Assembly: GCF_947493765.1 (NCBI RefSeq)
Contig: NZ_CANLSZ010000004.1
Span: 112,461 to 176,460 of the forward strand
Source: an uncultured Arthrobacter sp.
GTDB taxonomy: Bacteria > Actinomycetota > Actinomycetes > Actinomycetales > Micrococcaceae
Reading direction: 5' to 3'
Length of the DNA stretch: 64,000 bases
The notes under the pieces: generated by a model
What the model was told of the DNA's origin: nothing
The model's database searches: none
Seen by the model: the letters and a program-made list of their open reading frames with translations, nothing else
Shown here: positions 23,743 to 33,599 of the stretch, piece by piece
How positions within the stretch are numbered: the first letter of the stretch is position 1
How the letters are laid out: each line of letters starts with the position of its first letter
Position numbers and translations under genes: made by a program

Positions 23743-25239
23743 TCAGGCGCGCGCGGACTCCTGCCGCGCGGGCAGCGCCTCCGCCGCCTTCGCCACGTTG
23801 CGCGCCATCGCCTTGAAGATGAACCCGTGGAAGGGCAGCACCGCGAACCAGTAGAGCCGCCCGGAGAGACCGGAGGGGAAGAAGACCGCTCGCTGGTAGT
23901 AGGCGCTGCCGGAGCCCTCCGGTTCCACCCTGAACTCCAGCCAGGCCCTGCCGGGCACCTTCATCTCCGCGCGGAGCCTCAGCCGCTCCCCGTGGACGAC
24001 CTCCTCCACCCTCCAGAAGTCGAGCGCCTCACCCGTGAGGAGCTCGTTCGCATCACGGCGTCCGCGGCGCAGGCCCACGCCGCCGGCGATCTTGTCCATC
24101 CAGCCGCGGGCGGCCCAGCCCACGGGCCAGGAGTACCAGCCGTTGTCGCCGCCGATCCCCTCGACGATCTTCCACACCCTGTCCGGTGACGCCGTCGAGC
24201 TGTAGGTCTGGACGTCCGTGTAGACCGTGTGCCCTGCCCAGAGGGGGTCGGACGGCAGGGGGTCCGCCGCGGTGTCGAGCTGGGAGGCACCCGCCCAGCT
24301 CGTCTCCACCTCTCCCCCGCGCATCTTGCCCAGGGCCAGGTCCACGGCGCGTCGGTATCCGGTGAGCCCGCCGTCCGGAACACCGATGTACCGGTCGATG
24401 TCGTGCTCCGCTGTGACGGCGTCGTGCTGCAGGGATTCGATGAGGGGCATGGCCATGGCCCTCGGGATGGGTGTCACGAGATTCACCCAGTGGCCGGCGA
24501 GCCGCGGCGTGAGCACGGGCAGGGCGAGGACGGTCCGTCCCGGGAGCCCCGCGGCCAGCGCGTACTGGTTCATCATCTCCGCGTAGGTGAGCACTTCCCT
24601 GGAGCCGATGTCGAAGGTCCGGTTGAGGTCCTCCGGCAGGTCCAGCGCTCCCACGAGATAGTGGATGACGTCCCGCACGGCGATCGGCTCGATGTGGTTG
24701 AGCACCCACCTGGGCGCGGGCATGACCGGCAGGACGTCCGAGAGATGCCGGATCATCTCGAAGGACGCCGATCCCGACCCGATGACCACGCCGGCCTGGA
24801 AGGCGACGGTGGGCGTACCGGAGGCGAGGAGGATCCTGCCCACCTCGGTGCGGGAACGCATGTGGGTGGAGAGCTCCACACCCTCGGGGTGGAGCCCGCC
24901 CAGGTAGACGATGCGCCGCACACCCGCCTCTGTCGCCGCCGTCGAGACCACGCGGGCGATCTGGGCCTCGCGCCGGTCGAAGTCCTTCCCGGACCCCATG
25001 GAGTGCACGAGGTAGTACACGGTGTCGACACCCTTGCTGACCTCGCGCATCGTGGCGGCATCCTGCAGGTCCCCCTGCACGATGTCCACCGCACCGGCCC
25101 ACGGGACGTCCTTGAGTTTCTGGGGCGACCGCACGATCACCCGGACCGAGCGACCCTCGGCGACCAGCTTCGAGACGAGCCTGCCGCCGATGTAGCCCGT
25201 GGCTCCGGTGACCAGGATGAGCTTGCCCTCGTTGTCCAT
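23743..25239 (-). CDS. SDR-family NAD(P)-binding protein with DUF2867 domain
   Basis: A 498-residue two-domain protein. The N-terminal 300 residues are an atypical short-chain dehydrogenase (NmrA/complex I 39-kDa-like): LVTGATGYIGGRLVSKLV near residue 8 binds the dinucleotide, and YYLVHSMGSGKDF and RIVYLGGLHP follow. The C-terminal ~170 residues (from DVQTYSSTASPDRVWKIVEG) are the DUF2867/SRPBCC-like domain, ending in a hydrophobic stretch. The fusion is widespread in actinobacteria, often called DUF2867-containing; reaction unknown. The ATG at 25239 lies 6 bases after TAGGCT and lacks a Shine-Dalgarno, so leaderless translation is likely. Confidence 0.85.
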   Translation of the reverse strand: MDNEGKLILVTGATGYIGGRLVSKLVAEGRSVRVIVRSPQKLKDVPWAGAVDIVQGDLQDAATMREVSKGVDTVYYLVHSMGSGKDFDRREAQIARVVSTAATEAGVRRIVYLGGLHPEGVELSTHMRSRTEVGRILLASGTPTVAFQAGVVIGSGSASFEMIRHLSDVLPVMPAPRWVLNHIEPIAVRDVIHYLVGALDLPEDLNRTFDIGSREVLTYAEMMNQYALAAGLPGRTVLALPVLTPRLAGHWVNLVTPIPRAMAMPLIESLQHDAVTAEHDIDRYIGVPDGGLTGYRRAVDLALGKMRGGEVETSWAGASQLDTAADPLPSDPLWAGHTVYTDVQTYSSTASPDRVWKIVEGIGGDNGWYSWPVGWAARGWMDKIAGGVGLRRGRRDANELLTGEALDFWRVEEVVHGERLRLRAEMKVPGRAWLEFRVEPEGSGSAYYQRAVFFPSGLSGRLYWFAVLPFHGFIFKAMARNVAKAAEALPARQESARA

Positions 25240-25369
25240 GGGCACAGCCTACGCCCGCCCACCGACCACCGACCGGGTGATCTCGGAGGCGCTCGCGACC
25301 GGACCCACGCCACCGGGCCCGCGCGACCGACGGGAGCGGACATTCGGGTCCCGGCTCCGGCTCGCATAC

Positions 25370-25409
25370 GAAAGTGCCCCTGACCGGTGTCTCCACGGGT
25401 CAGGGGCAC
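25370..25409 (-). terminator. Terminator after tRNA-Asn
   Basis: On the minus strand GTGCCCCTGACC and GGTCAGGGGCAC form a perfect 12-bp stem with a 12-base loop, followed by TTTCGT. It starts 5 bases beyond the tRNA. Confidence 0.9.
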
Positions 25410-25414
25410 GGGAG

Positions 25415-25487
25415 CTCCTCCGACTGGACTTGAACCAGTAACCCTTCGATTAACAGTCGAATGCTCTGCCAATTGAGCTACGGAGGA
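25415..25487 (-). tRNA. tRNA-Asn (GTT)
   Basis: A 73-nt cloverleaf on the minus strand: acceptor TCCTCCG/CGGAGGA, D-arm with GCTCAATTGGCAGAGC, anticodon loop CTGTTAA (anticodon GTT), T-loop TTCAAGT, discriminator G as expected for asparagine. CCA is not encoded. A strong terminator follows directly. Confidence 0.97.
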
Positions 25488-25541
25488 AAGCGCAGGCCCA
25501 ACATTACAGATCTTCCGGAGCGAAGTGAAATCGCCGGCGGC

Positions 25542-27464
25542 TCAGTCCTCGCGGAGCTGCCGGCGCTGCATCTCGAGCTCCATGAGGTCGCGCTGGACCC
25601 GGTTGTACAGCGCCGGATCGGCGTCCGGGTCCATGCGCTGCAGCTGCCCGAGCTTGTCCGCCTTCTGCTGGGTGATCCGCAGTTCGGTGAGCCGGTTGAG
25701 GATGTCCCGGCAGTAGCTCACCATCGCCTCGGCGTCCTTTGCGGGCAGCGGCCGCACGGCGAGTTCGCTGACGAGCGGACGCAGGACGTCGGGCACCCCC
25801 TCGCGGACCGATTCCACCCACCGTGACAGCTCCGTACCGGCCGCTCCGGCGGCGAGGACGGCGGTGTGCACCACCTCGTGGACGGGGGTCGTGAACCGGG
25901 AGGCCGAGAAGCTCTCCCACTGGGGTGCGGTGAGCAGCGTCGGTTGCTGGAGGACCACCTCCAGGGCCTCGCGCTCCATCCGGGCCACCGGGTCCCGGGG
26001 GTCGGGCCGCTCGAAGAACGGCTCGGCCGCGGCACCGTCGGCGCCGGGACCGCCCGACGCCCCGCCCTGCTGCGCGACGGCGGCGACCGCCTCGCGGCGG
26101 CCGGAGGCCGGTGTCCCCTCCCGCCGGGCCGCGGCGTTGACGGCGCGGGCCACCTGGTCCTCACCGACGTACTGCATGCCGAGCCAGCGGGAGAGCTCCC
26201 GCGTGTACGTGGAGCGCAGGGACACGTCGCGGATCTGCGCGACGATCGGGGCGGCGTGCCGCAGGGCCTTGACCTGCCCCTCGCCGGAGGAGAGGTCGTA
26301 GCTGGCGAAGGACGCCTTGATGGCGAACTCGAACAGGGGGCGCCGGTCGTCGATCAGGGCGCGGACGGCGTCGTCGCCCCGGGTCTGCCGCAGCTCGCAG
26401 GGGTCGGCACCGGAGGCCTCCACGGCCACGTAGGTCTGCGCGTTGAAGCGCTGGTCCTCCTCGAAGGCCCGCAGCGCGGCCTTCTGCCCTGCGGCATCGC
26501 CGTCGAACGTGAAGATCACCTCGCCCCCGGCGCCGTCGTCGGACAGGAGCCGCCGCGCGATCTTGATGTGGTCCGTGCCGAACGCCGTGCCGCAGGTCGC
26601 CACGGCGGTGCCGATGCCGGCGAGATGGCACGCCATGACGTCCGTGTACCCCTCGACGACGACGAGCTGCCGGTTCTTCGCGATCTCGCGCTTGGCCAGG
26701 TCGATGCCGTACAGCACCTGGGACTTCTTGTAGAGGGAGGTCTCGGGCGTGTTGAGGTACTTGGGGCCCTGGTCGTCCTCGTACAGCTTGCGCGCTCCGA
26801 AGCCCACCGTGTCGCCCGTGATGTCGCGGATGGGCCACATGAGGCGCCCGCGGAAGCGGTCGTAGTAGCGGGAGGCGTTGGTGGAGGAGGCGCTGAACAT
26901 CCCGGTGAGCTTGAGTTCGTCGAGGGTGAAGCCGCGCCCGGTGAGGTGGTTCAGCAGGCCGTCCCAGCCCTGCGGGGAGTACCCGACACCGAAGTGCTCG
27001 GCGGCCGCGCGGTCGAACCCGCGGTCCTGGAGGAACTGGCGGGCCGTGGCGGCACCCTGCGTGAGGAGCTGGTCGCGGTAGAACTCGGCGGCGATCTTGT
27101 GGGCGTCCAGAAGGCGCTGACGCCTGCCGACGTCCTCGCGGCGCGGACCCGTGCCGCCGTCCTCGTAGTGCAGCTCGTGGCCTATCCTCGCCGCCAGCTT
27201 CTCCACGGTCTCGCTGAAGGACGTGTGGTCGAGCTTCTGCACGAAGGAGATGACGTCGCCACCCTCGCCGCAGCCGAAGCAGTGGTAGGAGCCCATCTGC
27301 GGCCGTACGTGGAACGACGGCGAGCGCTCGTCGTGGAAGGGGCAGAGTCCCTTCCAGGAGCCGATGCCCGCGGACTTCAGCGTCACGTACGCCTCGACGA
27401 CCTCCTTGAGATCGGTCCGCTGGCGGATCTCATCGATGTCTTCGCGCTTGATGAGTCCGGCCAT
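25542..27464 (-). CDS. dnaG: DNA primase
   Basis: Makes RNA primers for replication forks. The 640-residue protein has the three expected parts: the N-terminal zinc finger (CPFH near residue 41 and CFGCGEGGDV near residue 62), the catalytic core with the TOPRIM motifs VVEGYTDVMACHLAGIG and FTFDGDAAGQKAA, and a C-terminal helical helicase-binding domain. Length is normal for actinobacteria. The ATG has GGGAGG upstream and TAAGCT seven bases before it. It follows dgt, also on the minus strand, the conserved actinobacterial pair dgt-dnaG. Confidence 0.97.
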   Translation of the reverse strand: MAGLIKREDIDEIRQRTDLKEVVEAYVTLKSAGIGSWKGLCPFHDERSPSFHVRPQMGSYHCFGCGEGGDVISFVQKLDHTSFSETVEKLAARIGHELHYEDGGTGPRREDVGRRQRLLDAHKIAAEFYRDQLLTQGAATARQFLQDRGFDRAAAEHFGVGYSPQGWDGLLNHLTGRGFTLDELKLTGMFSASSTNASRYYDRFRGRLMWPIRDITGDTVGFGARKLYEDDQGPKYLNTPETSLYKKSQVLYGIDLAKREIAKNRQLVVVEGYTDVMACHLAGIGTAVATCGTAFGTDHIKIARRLLSDDGAGGEVIFTFDGDAAGQKAALRAFEEDQRFNAQTYVAVEASGADPCELRQTRGDDAVRALIDDRRPLFEFAIKASFASYDLSSGEGQVKALRHAAPIVAQIRDVSLRSTYTRELSRWLGMQYVGEDQVARAVNAAARREGTPASGRREAVAAVAQQGGASGGPGADGAAAEPFFERPDPRDPVARMEREALEVVLQQPTLLTAPQWESFSASRFTTPVHEVVHTAVLAAGAAGTELSRWVESVREGVPDVLRPLVSELAVRPLPAKDAEAMVSYCRDILNRLTELRITQQKADKLGQLQRMDPDADPALYNRVQRDLMELEMQRRQLRED

Positions 27465-27561
27465 GCCTCCCAGCTTAGGCCCGCCCCGGCACTCAGGGGG
27501 CCGCCGTCGTCGTCCACGTGCGCAAGCCCACAGCTCGGGTCCACGCCGCGTGCACGCCTGC

Positions 27562-28842
27562 CTACCAGAGGGTGGGGACGGGCCCCACGATCCGCTCGTG
27601 GAGGCCCAGCGCCGAGACGTCCGTCAGGGACGCCACCTGGTCGATGACCACCCGCAGCCGCGCCGTGTCGTCGGGGGCCTCCCGCCAGTCGGCGGCGAAC
27701 ATCGGTTCCAGGAGGCGGTCCCCGGCGGCGTGGATCCGTGCGACGAGCGAGGCGAGGATCTCCCGCTGGCGTTCGTACAGGGGCTGGCGGTGCTCCGTGG
27801 TCATCACGTAGGTGGTGGCGAGGCCCTTCATCACCGCGATCTCCATGCTCGTCTCCTCCGGCACCACCATCTGCGCGTTGTACCGGGTGAGGGCGTCGGG
27901 ACCGTAGATGGCACGGGTGGCCTGCATCGCGTCGAGGCAGAAGCGGCCGATCAGCTGGCTCGTCATGTTCTTCAGCGCCGCCATCGACCGCCGGGTACCG
28001 TCCGCCTCGCGGACCCACACCGGGGTGGCCTCGAGGCGGGCCAGCGCGGCGTCGACCGCGGCCGGGTCGCTGCCGGGGAGGTACCACTGCTGCGTGTAGC
28101 CCACCACCCGCGCCCGCGCGTCGGCACTGTCCATCCACCGCAGCTGCAGGTGCCCCGCGACGATCGCGTCCTCCACGTCGTGCACCGAGTAGGAGATGTC
28201 GTCGGCGAGATCCATGACCTGCGCCTCGAGGCACGACCGGGCCTCCGGGGCTCCCGTGCGCAGCCAGTCGAAGACCGGGAGGTCGTCCTCGTAGGCGCCG
28301 AACTTCGTGGTGCGCTGGCCGCTGATGACGGGCGCCGACGCCGCGGTCCACGGATACTTGCAGGAGGCGTCGAGGCTGGCGCGCGTCAGGTTCAGGCCGG
28401 CCGGGCCGCCGTCGGCCTGCGTGACCTTGGGCTCCAGCCGGGTGAGCAGGCGGAGCGTCTGGGCGTTGCCCTCGAAACCACCGATGGCGTGGGCGATGTC
28501 GTTCAGTGCCGACTCCCCGTTGTGCCCGAAGGGCGGATGACCCAGGTCGTGGGCGAGGCAGGCCGTGTCCACGATGTCGGGATCGCACCCGAGGGTCCTG
28601 CCCAGCTCCCGCCCGACCTGGGCCACCTCCAGCGAGTGCGTCAGGCGGGTGCGGACGAAGTCGTCGGTGTCCGGAGCCACCACCTGCGTCTTCGCCCCGA
28701 GTCGGCGCAGCGCCGAGGAGTGGAGCACGCGGGCCCGGTCACGCTCGAAGTCGGTGCGGTGCAGGCTCTTGGGCGGCTCCTGCACCCAGCGCTCGGTGTC
28801 GGTGGCGCTGTAGGCGGTCGCTGCTGGTTCGGGGAAGCTCAT
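27562..28842 (-). CDS. dgt: Deoxyguanosinetriphosphate triphosphohydrolase-like protein
   Basis: A 426-residue HD-domain dNTP triphosphohydrolase. The metal-binding HD residues are in TRLTHSLEVAQVGRELG and CLAHDLGHPPFGHNGE, with the third Asp further along in DLADDISYSVHDVEDAI. The N-terminal RTDFERDRARVLHSSALRRL substrate-binding region is conserved. These enzymes hydrolyse dNTPs to deoxynucleoside and triphosphate and help control dNTP pools. The ATG at 28842 is preceded by AAAGG. It lies between dusB and dnaG, all on one strand, and probably forms a transcript with them. Confidence 0.94.
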   Translation of the reverse strand: MSFPEPAATAYSATDTERWVQEPPKSLHRTDFERDRARVLHSSALRRLGAKTQVVAPDTDDFVRTRLTHSLEVAQVGRELGRTLGCDPDIVDTACLAHDLGHPPFGHNGESALNDIAHAIGGFEGNAQTLRLLTRLEPKVTQADGGPAGLNLTRASLDASCKYPWTAASAPVISGQRTTKFGAYEDDLPVFDWLRTGAPEARSCLEAQVMDLADDISYSVHDVEDAIVAGHLQLRWMDSADARARVVGYTQQWYLPGSDPAAVDAALARLEATPVWVREADGTRRSMAALKNMTSQLIGRFCLDAMQATRAIYGPDALTRYNAQMVVPEETSMEIAVMKGLATTYVMTTEHRQPLYERQREILASLVARIHAAGDRLLEPMFAADWREAPDDTARLRVVIDQVASLTDVSALGLHERIVGPVPTLW

Positions 28843-28894
28843 GGTGCCTTTCTGCTGAGACAGCGTGGCTCTCGGGACGGGCGGCGCGGGCAGG

Positions 28895-30133
28895 TCAGCC
28901 GCCGGACACGTCCACCTCGGCCGCGGCGATATCGGCCTGCTGCGCGCTGTCGAGCACACGCGCCTCGAGCCAGTGCTCGGGCAGGGCGGTCCGCTTCGGG
29001 GATCCGGCACGGCCTCGCGGCCCCTCGGCGTCCTGTCCGGGGTACGGCGAGTCCCTGTCGAGCTCGTCCAGGAGCCCGCGCAGCACCTCGAGCGTGGGCA
29101 CGGCCGCCAGCCCGGCCCGCAGGTCCCCGCCCACGACATAGCCCTTGAAGTACCAGGCCATGTGCTTGCGGATGTCACGCAGGCCCATCATCTCGCTGCC
29201 GAAGGTCTCGACGAGGAGCTCGGCGTGCCGGTAGACCGTGTCGGCGACCTGCCCGAGCCCGGGCCGGAAGCGGTCCGAGCTGCCCTCGAAGGCATTCATG
29301 AGATCACCGAACAGCCACGGCCGGCCCTGGCAGCCGCGACCGATCACGACGCCGTCCACGCCCGTTTGATGCACCATGCGGACAGCGTCCTCGGCGCTCC
29401 AGATGTCCCCGTTGCCGAGCACGGGGATGTCCGGCAGGGCCTCGCGCAGCTCAGCGATGGCGTCCCAGTCGGCCTGCCCGGAGTAGAACTGCGACGCGGT
29501 GCGGCCGTGGAGCGCGACGGCGGCGACTCCGCTGTCGCGGGCGATCCTGCCTGCCTCCCGGAAGGTGAGGTGGTCCTCGTCGATCCCCTTGCGCATCTTG
29601 ATGGTCAGCGGGACACCGCCCCTGGAGGCCTCCCGGACCGCGGTCCTGACGATGCCGGTGAACAGGTCGAGCTTCCAGGGCAGCGCTGCTCCCCCGCCCT
29701 TGCGGGTGACCTTGGGTACCGGGCAGCCGAAGTTCAGGTCGATGTGGTCCGCGCGGTCCTCCTCCACGAGCAGGCGGACGGCGGCACCGACGGTCTTGGG
29801 GTCCACCCCGTAGAGCTGCACGGAGCGGACCTGCTCGTCGTCGTCGTGGGAGATGATGCGCAGGGACTCGGGGCTGCGCTCCACGAGCGCCCGCGACGTG
29901 ACCATCTCCGAGACGTAGAGACCGCCCCCGTACTCACGGCACAGGCGGCGGAAGGCCTTGTTGGTGATGCCCGCCATGGGAGCGAGGATCACCGGTGTGT
30001 CCACGGTGATGTTCCCGAGGGTCAGGGGCGGAAGGTCCAGCTTCAGGGCGCCCCCGGCGCCGGCTGAGGGGACTCCGGGGTCGGCGGGGACCGGGACGCC
30101 GGACTGGGCGGGAAGGGTCGATACTGCACTCAC
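28895..30133 (-). CDS. dusB: tRNA-dihydrouridine synthase
   Basis: A 412-residue FMN enzyme reducing uridine in tRNA D-loops. Signatures: PVILAPMAGITNKAFRRLC, VSEMVTSRAL, LNFGCPVPKVTRKGGG (with the catalytic Cys) and TIKMRKGID. The gly-rich DGVVIGRGCQGRPWLF binds flavin phosphate. It is longer than E. coli DusB because of an N-terminal Pro/Gly-rich extension and a C-terminal tail. The GTG start at 30133 is the best available, although GGAGG is only 1 base before it, so the true start is uncertain. Confidence 0.93.
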   Translation of the reverse strand: MSAVSTLPAQSGVPVPADPGVPSAGAGGALKLDLPPLTLGNITVDTPVILAPMAGITNKAFRRLCREYGGGLYVSEMVTSRALVERSPESLRIISHDDDEQVRSVQLYGVDPKTVGAAVRLLVEEDRADHIDLNFGCPVPKVTRKGGGAALPWKLDLFTGIVRTAVREASRGGVPLTIKMRKGIDEDHLTFREAGRIARDSGVAAVALHGRTASQFYSGQADWDAIAELREALPDIPVLGNGDIWSAEDAVRMVHQTGVDGVVIGRGCQGRPWLFGDLMNAFEGSSDRFRPGLGQVADTVYRHAELLVETFGSEMMGLRDIRKHMAWYFKGYVVGGDLRAGLAAVPTLEVLRGLLDELDRDSPYPGQDAEGPRGRAGSPKRTALPEHWLEARVLDSAQQADIAAAEVDVSGG

Positions 30134-30277
30134 TCCTCCATTGTCGCAAGCAGCCGCAAATCCGTGGACCCCACCGCAGAAGGCGCCGGTGGCACGCGGG
30201 TGGCCGGCAGGAGGGTAGAAAGGACACAGGCGCACAGGGGACCACCGTGGGGCCGTCGAGGGACGAGGGAGCTGGAC

Positions 30278-31093
30278 ATGGGCTGGAAGCCGCAGCAGAA
30301 CGACCGCATGTACCGATTCGTGGTGTACGCCGGCAAGGTGGTCTTCGGGGCCCTGCGCCTCCCCGTCCGGGCCACCGGGACGGAGCACCTGCCGCCCTCC
30401 GACCCGCTCGACGGCCGATCGCGCCGGGCGGTGCCCGGGCACGGCGCCGTCGTGGCCATCACCCACTTCGGCTACCTGGACTTCGCCTTCGCCGAACTGG
30501 TGCTCTGGAACCATGCACGCATCCAGGCACGCTTCATGATCTCGAAGCGCGCGGCCGACCACTGGTTCGTCAGTCCGTTCGTCTTCGGACTCGGTCACGT
30601 GGTGACGAACCGCTCGGACGGTGCCGAGGCCTACGACGGCGCCCTGGCCAAGCTGCGTGCGGGCGAGTACGTGGCGGTGGCGCCCGAGGCGGGCGTCTCA
30701 CGCAGCTACACCGTGCGCACGCTGAAGACCGGAGCGGTGCGGCTCGCCGCGGAGGCGGGCGTGCCCGTAATCCCGGTCTCGGTGTGGGGTGCGCACCGGC
30801 TCCTGAGCCGCGGGCACGGTTTCTCGCTCCGGCGCGCCTGGAAGTCGCCCGTGCGCCTCCATGTCGGCCCGCTCCTGCACCCGGCGCCGGGCCTCGATGT
30901 CGCGGAGGAGACCGGGAGGCTGCGCCGCACACTCCAGGAGGGCATCGAGACCTGCATCGCCGACTTCCCGGTGACACCGCAGGCGGGCTCCTGGTGGATG
31001 CCGGCGCACCACGGAGGCGGCGCGATGACCGAGGACGAACGGGACGCCGCCGACATCATGGACAGGAAGGCAGGCCGGCACGACCGCGGCTGA
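30278..31093 (+). CDS. 1-acyl-sn-glycerol-3-phosphate acyltransferase (PlsC-like)
   Basis: A 271-residue lysophospholipid acyltransferase. The catalytic HX4D motif is THFGYLD near residue 67, and the PEAGVSRSYTVR segment matches the conserved EG(T)xS-type block that binds glycerol-phosphate. VIPVSVWG is the fourth conserved block. An N-terminal hydrophobic segment suggests membrane association. It transfers an acyl chain to lysophosphatidate or a related acceptor. The ATG at 30278 has GAGGGAG upstream. It is divergent from dusB. Confidence 0.86.
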   Translation: MGWKPQQNDRMYRFVVYAGKVVFGALRLPVRATGTEHLPPSDPLDGRSRRAVPGHGAVVAITHFGYLDFAFAELVLWNHARIQARFMISKRAADHWFVSPFVFGLGHVVTNRSDGAEAYDGALAKLRAGEYVAVAPEAGVSRSYTVRTLKTGAVRLAAEAGVPVIPVSVWGAHRLLSRGHGFSLRRAWKSPVRLHVGPLLHPAPGLDVAEETGRLRRTLQEGIETCIADFPVTPQAGSWWMPAHHGGGAMTEDERDAADIMDRKAGRHDRG

Positions 31094-31115
31094 GCGCCGT
31101 CGTGCCCCGACCGGG

Positions 31116-32027
31116 TCAGCCCGTGGCGACGACGAGCGTCTGGTCCCCCGCGACGTGGGCCGTGCCGGCCGCGAGCAGGGGGTCCACGACGGCGACGAGC
31201 GCCTCCATCGAATCGTCCAGTTCCAGCCGGACCGGGTACTGGTGGACGAGCATGGCGAGCAAGGTGGCCACCGCGCCCTGCTGTTCCGGTGCCGCCAGCG
31301 CCGTGTCGTAGCCGATGAGGACATCCGCGGGGTCGTCCGTCCGGGCCTGCGTGTAGCTCACGGCGAACGCGGCGATGGTCCCGCCGTCGGTCCTCGGCTT
31401 CTCGCGCAGCACGACCGCTCCCCCGGCGCCGCTCGTGTCGGCCAGGAAGAGCTGCTGGGCGCGTCCCAGACTCAGGTCCGCGCGGTCCCATGTGTGGACG
31501 GCCTCGTAGAAAGCGGCCAGCGCCCGTGTGAGCTCCACGGAGCCGGTGGCCGCTTCCTCGAGCTGGGGACCTGCGGCGTCGTCGAACGCCGAGGGCGCCA
31601 GGGCACCGGGTGAGACGACGACGTGGCGGGAGCGCTGCAGCGTCACCAGTCCCAGTGCCTCGGCGAACAGGGCGCCGCTGGTGTGGGGCGTGACCTTCGA
31701 GCGCAGCGTCGTGACACCGGTGGGCGAGCCGGCGGCCTCGTGCTGGAGCATCGCGAAGAGGGTGGACCCGATGCCGGTGCGCCTGTGGTCCGGGGCCACC
31801 TCGAGGTAGCACCAGAGCCGGTCGGGATGGAGTGCGGCTCCGTAGACGCAGCCCGCCGCGACGGGCACGCCCTGGTCCACCACGGTGATGCAGCGGTTCC
31901 ACGGGGTCTCCGAGGAGGGCTGGAACGAGCCGCGGAACTGCTCCACCGTGGCCGATTCCGGACCACCCCAGAGTTGGATGAGCTCGAGCTCGTCGCCGTC
32001 CTGCCAGGGCCGGTACTCGAGTGCCAT
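31116..32027 (-). CDS. Double GNAT-domain N-acetyltransferase
   Basis: A 303-residue protein. The first half (residues about 1-130) is a clear GNAT domain, with the acetyl-CoA motif LEVAPDHRRTGIGSTLFAML. The second half looks like a second, weaker GNAT copy without a good Q/RxxGxG/A loop. Such tandem forms include mycothiol synthase-like proteins, but the substrate cannot be named here. The ATG overlaps the last base of the glyS stop (TGATG), so translation is coupled to glyS. Confidence 0.78.
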   Translation of the reverse strand: MALEYRPWQDGDELELIQLWGGPESATVEQFRGSFQPSSETPWNRCITVVDQGVPVAAGCVYGAALHPDRLWCYLEVAPDHRRTGIGSTLFAMLQHEAAGSPTGVTTLRSKVTPHTSGALFAEALGLVTLQRSRHVVVSPGALAPSAFDDAAGPQLEEAATGSVELTRALAAFYEAVHTWDRADLSLGRAQQLFLADTSGAGGAVVLREKPRTDGGTIAAFAVSYTQARTDDPADVLIGYDTALAAPEQQGAVATLLAMLVHQYPVRLELDDSMEALVAVVDPLLAAGTAHVAGDQTLVVATG

Positions 32028-33415
32028 CAGGCCCCGATCAGGCGTGCGGCGAGGTATCCCTGCACCTGGTCGAGGGCCACGCGCTCCTGCGTCATGGTGT
32101 CGCGTTCGCGGATGGTCACGGCCTGGTCCTCGAGGGTGTCGAAGTCGACCGTGATGCAGAACGGCGTCCCGATCTCGTCCTGGCGCCGGTACCGCCGGCC
32201 GATGGCGCCGGCGTCGTCGAAGTCGATGTTCCAGCCCCTGCGCAGTTCCGCTGCGAGCTGCTTCGCCTTCGGGGAGAGCTCCTCGTTGCGGCTGAGCGGG
32301 AGGACCGCGGCCTTGACCGGCGCCAGGCGCGGATCCAGCTTGAGCACGGTGCGCTTGTCCACGCCGCCCTTCGAGTTCGGCGCCTCGTCCTCGGTGTAGG
32401 CGTCCACGAGGAACGCCATGAAGGAGCGCGTGAGCCCCGCGGCCGGTTCGATCACATAGGGCGTGTAGCGCTCGTTGGTCGCCTGGTTGAAGTAGCCCAG
32501 GTCCGTCCCCGAGTGCTTCGAATGGGTGGACAGATCGAAGTCGGTCCTGTTGGCCACGCCCTCCAGCTCGCCCCACTCGGAGCCCTGGAAGCCGAAGCGG
32601 TACTCGATGTCCGTGGTGCCCTTCGAGTAGTGGCTCAGCTTCTCGAGGGGGTGCTCGAAGAGGCGCAGGTTGTCAGGATCGATACCGAGGCCCGTGTACC
32701 AGGAGAAGCGCTCGTCGATCCAGTACCGGTGCCATTCCTCGTCGGTGCCGGGCTCCACGAAGAACTCCATCTCCATCTGCTCGAACTCACGCGTGCGGAA
32801 GATGAAGTTGCCGGGGGTGATCTCGTTGCGGAAGCTCTTGCCGATCTGGCCGATGCCGAACGGTGGCTTCTTGCGCGCGGTGGTCAGGACGTTGTTGAAG
32901 TTGACGAAGATGCCCTGTGCGGTCTCGGGGCGCAGGTAGTGCATGCCCTCCTCCGACGCGACGGGGCCGAGGAAGGTCTTGAGCAGACCGGAGAACTCCT
33001 GCGGCTCGGTCCAGCGCCCCTTGGTCCCGCAGTTGGAGCACGTGATGTCCAGCAGCCCGTTCTCGGGTGCGCGGCCCTTCTTCTCCTCGTACTCCTCCTC
33101 GAGGTGGTCGGCGCGATACCGCTTGTGGCAGGAGAGGCACTCCACGAGCGGGTCGCTGAAGACGTCCACGTGGCCGGAGGCCTCCCAGACCTGGCGCGGC
33201 AGGATCACGGCGGAATCGAGCCCGACGACGTCCTCGCGGCCCCGCACCATGGTCTGCCACCACTGCCGCTTGATGTTCTCCTTGAGTTCCGCGCCGAGGG
33301 GCCCGTAGTCCCAGGCCGAGCGGGATCCGCCGTAGATCTCCCCCGACTGGAAGACGAAGCCGCGCCGCTTGGCGAGGGAGATGATGGGGTCGAGTGCCGA
33401 CTTGGCTGCTGCCAT
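32027..33415 (-). CDS. glyS: Glycine-tRNA ligase (dimeric type)
   Basis: Charges tRNA-Gly. The 462-residue protein is the alpha2 class II enzyme found in actinobacteria, Gram-positive bacteria and eukaryotes, not the alpha2beta2 form. The N-terminal motif [18 protein letters not shown] binds substrate. Two CxxC pairs (CLSCHKRY and CSNCGTKG) form a zinc site, motif 2 is [20 protein letters not shown], and motif 3 is [13 protein letters not shown]. The C-terminal anticodon-binding domain is complete. The acetyltransferase gene overlaps its stop codon. Confidence 0.97.
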   Translation of the reverse strand: MAAAKSALDPIISLAKRRGFVFQSGEIYGGSRSAWDYGPLGAELKENIKRQWWQTMVRGREDVVGLDSAVILPRQVWEASGHVDVFSDPLVECLSCHKRYRADHLEEEYEEKKGRAPENGLLDITCSNCGTKGRWTEPQEFSGLLKTFLGPVASEEGMHYLRPETAQGIFVNFNNVLTTARKKPPFGIGQIGKSFRNEITPGNFIFRTREFEQMEMEFFVEPGTDEEWHRYWIDERFSWYTGLGIDPDNLRLFEHPLEKLSHYSKGTTDIEYRFGFQGSEWGELEGVANRTDFDLSTHSKHSGTDLGYFNQATNERYTPYVIEPAAGLTRSFMAFLVDAYTEDEAPNSKGGVDKRTVLKLDPRLAPVKAAVLPLSRNEELSPKAKQLAAELRRGWNIDFDDAGAIGRRYRRQDEIGTPFCITVDFDTLEDQAVTIRERDTMTQERVALDQVQGYLAARLIGA

Positions 33416-33556
33416 GGGTTGTCTCTCCAGTCCTGGGCAGGCCGCTGGGTGCGGTCCGCGGGGGTCGTGCGCTTCGGAAGGGCCCTCCGCGAGGGGCCGA
33501 AGACACCGGTCAATCCTAGCCGCTCCGTCCTGCGGCCCACGGCTGCCGGTGGGTCG

Positions 33557-33596
33557 CGGCTCAGGGTCCCGGCTCGGGGTCCCGGCTCAGGGTTCC
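33557..33596. repeat. Three 13-bp tandem repeats after a transporter stop
   Basis: CGGCTCAGGGTCC, CGGCTCGGGGTCC and CGGCTCAGGGTTCC lie 3 bases beyond the DMT transporter stop. Two of the three units contain TGA on the coding (minus) strand. The remaining gap to glyS shows nothing else. Confidence 0.8.
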
Positions 33597-33599
33597 TTT

